DNA of 62,417 bases from Prosthecobacter sp. (GTDB taxonomy: Bacteria > Verrucomicrobiota > Verrucomicrobiia > Verrucomicrobiales > Verrucomicrobiaceae). This document shows, in pieces, positions 59,640 to 62,417 of this stretch. The notes under the pieces were generated by a model. That model saw nothing but the letters and a program-made list of their open reading frames with translations. It had not been told where the DNA came from and did not search any database. Location of the stretch: NCBI RefSeq assembly GCF_014879935.1, contig NZ_JACSRD010000226.1:1-62417 (forward strand), read 5' to 3'. Each line of letters opens with the position of its first letter. Position 1 is the stretch's first letter. The position numbers and the translations under genes were made by a program.

Positions 59640-59939
59640 TCACATCTTCGGCGCCTTCTCCACCAAGGCAGTGAACTCGGCGGCATCGAAGGCCCGCATC
59701 GTGCTGGTGTGCACGTTGCCCAGCGCGGAGAGGCTCATCATCAGGCCGGTGGCCGCCGCGTCATCCTTCGCCTGGAACACGATCACGCCATCGTGCGCTC
59801 CCATCGTCCAGAACAGATGCAGCACCTTGCAACCGCTCTTCCGCGCCGCCGCCCGGAAGGCCGAGGCGCGATGCGCCGACTCGTGCATGTTGGTAAGGCC
59901 TTGCTGCGTGAAGTTCAGGAGTGCGACGTAAGTGTTCAT
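59640..59939 (-). CDS. GYD-domain protein
   Basis: A 99-residue protein beginning MNTYVALLNFTQQGLTNMHE, followed by GCKVLHLFWTMGAHDGVIVFQAKDDAAATGLMMSLSALGNVHTSTMRAF, the GYD-domain pattern. The family is widespread and has no assigned function. ATG 59939 is the natural start; the longer reading frame adds unconserved sequence. It converges on the dehydrogenase with 50 bp between. Confidence 0.85.
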   Translation of the reverse strand: MNTYVALLNFTQQGLTNMHESAHRASAFRAAARKSGCKVLHLFWTMGAHDGVIVFQAKDDAAATGLMMSLSALGNVHTSTMRAFDAAEFTALVEKAPKM

Positions 59940-60099
59940 GGCGTGAGGAAGGAGTGCGCCATCTTCAACGGCCGCATCCGCCCGCCGCATTGAGCCCGGT
60001 TGGCGAATCCCTGGGCCTTTCTTGGTCGTGATCGGCCATGATCGCGTCCCGGTTTCGGTCTTGTCTTTGTCCGCGGACTTTGAGAGCATTCACGCCATC

Positions 60100-60594
60100 A
60101 TGAAACCGGCTTCCAACAACCTGCCCGTGTTCGCGATGGATGAAACCACCGGCTGGGAGGACCTCGAAAACGTCATGGCCGCGTCGGTGGACTACCAGTC
60201 GAACCATCTCGGCAGAATCATCCCGCTCATGTTCTTCGCTCCCATGACGGAGCCGGAGAATCTGGATGCCTGGGAGCCCATGCGCTCCATGCCCGACAAT
60301 CTCCTCATCGTTTCCATCGAGCGGTCCACCGACGCGGTCCTCGTTCAGGCCCTCAAACATGCGGAAGACGCAGTGGGAGAGCTGCGCTTCGCCGCGTCGT
60401 TCCCGGCGGTGCGCATCGACTATGAACGCCCCTTCGCTGACGTTTACCAGCAGATGGACGCTGCGGAGATCGCCGCCTTCGCCAGTCCGCAGCCCGGTCG
60501 CGACGAGCCCTCCTTCTTCTTCATTCGCGGTCCGGACGCCGTTCAGGCGTTCAGTCGCGGCCTGCGCACCGCCACAGCCCGCAAGTCGTCATGA
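60100..60594 (+). CDS. Hypothetical protein
   Basis: A 164-residue acidic protein of unknown family (MKPASNNLPVFAMDETTGWEDL... ending RGLRTATARKSS). It contains no signal peptide or clear motif. Codon use and the lack of competing frames support it as a gene. It diverges from the GYD-domain gene and converges on the zinc-ribbon gene, whose 3-prime end lies 43 bp beyond. Confidence 0.6.
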   Translation: MKPASNNLPVFAMDETTGWEDLENVMAASVDYQSNHLGRIIPLMFFAPMTEPENLDAWEPMRSMPDNLLIVSIERSTDAVLVQALKHAEDAVGELRFAASFPAVRIDYERPFADVYQQMDAAEIAAFASPQPGRDEPSFFFIRGPDAVQAFSRGLRTATARKSS

Positions 60595-60620
60595 TCCCTC
60601 GGCACGCGATGCGCTCAATG

Positions 60621-60750
60621 TCGGAGGAGCCGTCGGATCAGGCGATGGGAGCCAGACCGTCCAAGCCGTCGCGACGGCGATCGCAAGACTCGGCTGACAC
60701 GACCGATGGCGACGAGTCGTCGCCATCAGCATTGGGTCCGGCCTTGGTCG
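60621..60750. repeat. Intergenic repeat of the right-end array, copy C
   Basis: This diverged copy shares CGGATCAGGCGA near its left side and GTCCGGCCTTGGT at its right with copies A and B. Its centre has a perfect 23-bp hairpin at 60705-60727 (arms GATGGCGACGA). It overlaps the last codons of the zinc-ribbon gene, which therefore ends inside the repeat. Confidence 0.65.
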
Positions 60751-61384
60751 TCCGTGAGACAGCTTCCAGTCTGGCTCGTATCGCGGGTGACCGCTCATGA
60801 TCGGGGTGCTGCCGCAAGAAAGCTCGCACGCGCTCAAGCTGTCGCGGGTGAAAAAGACCCGCCTCCACCAGGTCGAGCCGGGCCAACGTCAACTCAAGAA
60901 GCTCCTCAACACCCGGAGACTCGACGTGGAGCAAAGTCTCGTAGCTCCTTCTCGTGGCGTTCAAGGCCTGATGGCGCTGCCGGCACGGGTGGCAGCGCAC
61001 GCAGTCGGCATCCACGGGGAACTGCAGCTCCTCATACCAGTATCGCTGCTCCTCAGCGAAGAAGATGAACAGCCGTCCGCAATCCCGGCACTTCCGCTGA
61101 ATGTCGTAGTAGTGGGTGTTCAGCATGCACGATCCACGCTGCCGCGAAGGGTCCGCAACAATGGCCGTCCCAGGAATCAAGCTGCCCACGAGGGCCGGAT
61201 CGATCCACGCCAGGGAATGCCTCGCCGCCCAAGCCTCCAACTCCCCCTCGGTCCAGCAACGGAGATGAACGCCATCGTGGAGGTTCCGCACGTCCAGACC
61301 CGTGTGCCGGGGCTTGTCACCGTATCTGGGATGCGGGACGAAGCCCCACCGGCTCTTGGGGAGCGAAGTCTTTCTCTCAGCCAC
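60638..61384 (-). CDS. Zinc-ribbon domain protein (zf-trcl-like)
   Basis: About 248 residues. The middle has the zf-trcl type motif CRDCGRLFIFFAEEQRYWYE...CVRCHPCR, two CxxC pairs that would bind zinc. The N-terminus KSRWGFVPHPRYGDKPRHTGLDV is conserved in proteins of verrucomicrobial genomes, by recollection. The GTG at 61384 is chosen because it follows repeat B by 12 bp, like the neighbour's start after repeat A; an upstream frame reads through that repeat. The last ~35 residues (KAGPNADGDDSSP...) are encoded inside repeat C. Function unknown. Confidence 0.75.
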   Translation of the reverse strand: MAERKTSLPKSRWGFVPHPRYGDKPRHTGLDVRNLHDGVHLRCWTEGELEAWAARHSLAWIDPALVGSLIPGTAIVADPSRQRGSCMLNTHYYDIQRKCRDCGRLFIFFAEEQRYWYEELQFPVDADCVRCHPCRQRHQALNATRRSYETLLHVESPGVEELLELTLARLDLVEAGLFHPRQLERVRAFLRQHPDHERSPAIRARLEAVSRTTKAGPNADGDDSSPSVVSAESCDRRRDGLDGLAPIA

Positions 61385-61396
61385 GGAGCGTGTGGT

Positions 61397-61499
61397 GGTT
61401 GGGCGGACGACTCGGATCAGGCGACCGGGAAGTGTCGAAGACACGACAGAGGCCATTTCGAGCCGTTCCTGCATCCGTTTTGTCCGGCCTTGGTTGTGC
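61397..61499. repeat. Intergenic repeat of the right-end array, copy B
   Basis: This 103-bp segment begins GGTTGGGCGGACGACTC and ends GGCCTTGGTTG. It aligns with copy A over its whole length, with substitutions and small indels. It lies between the zinc-ribbon and the small membrane protein genes, 12 bp from the start codon of the former. Confidence 0.8.
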
Positions 61500-61541
61500 T
61501 GTAGTCGAGGTCACGTTGGTGTGGGTGCTGACGAGAAGTGA

Positions 61542-61835
61542 TCAAGGTAGGCCCCGCCATGACCAGACGAGGCTCGTTAAGGTGATCGTGACAGGAAGAA
61601 TCAGGACGAAGCCCGAACGTAGAAGGATCAAATCCCACTTCGTCGGCATCTGGGGCCGTCTCGATATGATGAGTGCGGCCATGAGCCAATAGGTAATGGT
61701 GGCGAACAGCGTCCACTGGAGTAGCTGCCCAAAATCGAGCGCTAGTGAACCAAGAAGAAGGAAGGCTGCCTGAAAGCACGCCCCGATCAAAATGGGGCCC
61801 CGATAGCGGGGAGAAATAGTCGCTACGAGATTCAT
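61542..61835 (-). CDS. Small hypothetical membrane protein
   Basis: A 97-residue protein with three hydrophobic segments (GPILIGACFQAAFLLLGSLAL, QWTLFATITYWLMAALII, GFVLILPVTITLTSLVW). No recognised family. Its ATG lies 16 bp after repeat A and its stop 42 bp before repeat B, so gene plus one repeat form a cassette-like unit. Confidence 0.7.
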   Translation of the reverse strand: MNLVATISPRYRGPILIGACFQAAFLLLGSLALDFGQLLQWTLFATITYWLMAALIISRRPQMPTKWDLILLRSGFVLILPVTITLTSLVWSWRGLP

Positions 61836-61851
61836 CGCGCGGGACGCTGCT

Positions 61852-61960
61852 GGTTGGGCGAACGATTCAGATCAGGCGACGGCGAGAGCAAGACGTTGCT
61901 GATACGACAGATGCCATTCGAGCCGTTGCCAGCATCCGTTTTATCAGGCCTTGGTTGGGT
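61852..61960. repeat. Intergenic repeat of the right-end array, copy A
   Basis: This 109-bp segment begins GGTTGGGCGAACGATTC and ends GGCCTTGGTTGGGT. It aligns with copy B along its length. On the minus strand an imperfect stem (GGCAACGGC with GCCGTCGCC) can form. It lies between the frameshifted small gene (stop 61972) and the small membrane protein gene. Confidence 0.8.
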
Positions 61961-61971
61961 GTGAAAAGGAT

Positions 61972-62329
61972 TCATTGTCTGCTCGACAGATTGGCGGTCA
62001 TCAGCCCCCAGGCTTGATACACTTTGCCGATTTCATCCTTTGAGACCTCGTTGATTGGAAACCTCTCGCTGGATGCATCATCGCTGGAGTGAAAAAAACC
62101 GTGTGTCGATGAGGTAGAGTGGATAGTAGAAAAGTAGTTTGGGGCGACTCCACTTGAACTCGCTCACAAATCCCTCGGGTGCCCAACCATACCGCTTCAC
62201 GCCGTTCAATCCTATGAGGGAGGGTTCAAATCGTCCTCTGGCACTGATGAGAACATAGCTGAAGACGTATGCCGCAACGACCAGCAATCCCACAACAAGG
62301 AAAGTGATCCTGCGGTTCTTGATGATCAT
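61972..62329 (-). pseudogene. Small membrane protein gene, frameshifted at an A7 run
   Basis: The open frame (62329 to 62078, 83 residues) starts MIIKNRRITFLVVGLLVVAAYVF, a TM segment, and contains GVKRYGWAPEGFVSEFKW before an abrupt stop after TRFFSLQR. If one base of the seven-A run at 62092-62098 (T7 on the coding strand) is removed, reading continues as HSSDDASSERFPINEVSKDE...KVYQAWG to a stop at 61972, 11 bp before repeat A. The extension looks like real protein sequence. Either the gene is broken, the run is a sequencing error, or expression needs slippage. Family unknown. Confidence 0.65.
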
Positions 62330-62417
62330 GCGCTCTATTTCTTGCCCGACGTGAAGGAGTGTATCCGAGCAGGAGGCGGAGGCAAGACTCGTTTAGCTGG
62401 AGGCGCGTGGCGCGCCT

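Noticed and set aside
60621..61960. Canonical integron attC sites
   Set aside because: Sequences resembling GTTRRRY (GTTGGGC, GTTGGGT) occur, but the matching RYYYAAC and L-arms at the other end do not pair well. Kept as a cassette-like repeat, not called attC.

Overview
The window looks like a chromosomal segment of a Verrucomicrobiota bacterium, probably Verrucomicrobiaceae or Prosthecobacter-like. The signs are high GC, two secreted arylsulfatase-type sulfatases, a PVC-type dehydrogenase fused to cytochrome c, a planctomycete-type cytochrome lipoprotein, an SHD1-heparinase fusion, a GDYXXLXY/DUF2157 pair, and many secreted proteins with a C-terminal W...FFR-type ending. The assignment is inferred from gene content only. 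No tRNA, rRNA or CRISPR array was seen.

Layout. 0-4 kb: a 168-bp MITE-like element, an unknown membrane protein, a sulfatase and a methyltransferase, all on the minus strand. 4.1-6.7 kb: an RND transporter lacking both docking subdomains. 6.7-7.7 kb: a REP-type transposase between two 178-bp repeats. 7.7-13.7 kb: a minus-strand operon encoding YceI, type III polyketide synthase, FAD monooxygenase, methyltransferase, a VapBC-like toxin-antitoxin pair, acyl carrier protein and ketosynthase; its core resembles phenolic-lipid (alkylresorcinol/quinone) operons. 13.8-22.9 kb: a giant secreted repeat protein, a frameshifted ECF sigma factor, a small secreted protein and a nine-heme cytochrome. Four copies of a 16-bp palindrome-related site lie in front of these operons and of the lipid operon, which suggests one regulon. 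23-29 kb: two-component system, Uma2 protein, NosR-like FMN/Fe-S membrane protein, zinc-ribbon membrane protein and XerC. 29-33 kb: heparinase-like protein, SprT-like protein and serine acetyltransferase.

33.1-37.5 kb: a complete PvuII-type restriction-modification system (R, C, M and C-boxes), followed 26 bp later by a Ski2-like helicase. 37.6-50 kb: purine nucleoside phosphorylase carrying an in-frame palindromic insert, BioB, an autotransporter with a trypsin-like passenger, a Gfo/Idh/MocA oxidoreductase, the GDYXXLXY/DUF2157 pair, a Wzz-like protein, MsrA, truncated haemoglobin, a cytochrome lipoprotein and a 2-hydroxyacid dehydrogenase. 50-56 kb: an LpxL-glycosyltransferase 9 fusion, a second sulfatase and a NarX/NarL-like two-component pair. 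56-60.6 kb: an orphan ExbD, a PVC-type dehydrogenase carrying a palindromic insert, and two small proteins.

60.6-62.4 kb: small minus-strand genes separated by three related copies of a 100-130-bp repeat, arranged like gene cassettes. The most promising leads are this array, the palindrome regulon with the lipid operon, the docking-less RND pump, the PvuII-type island, and the several families of inverted-repeat elements, two of which are inserted in frame inside enzymes.
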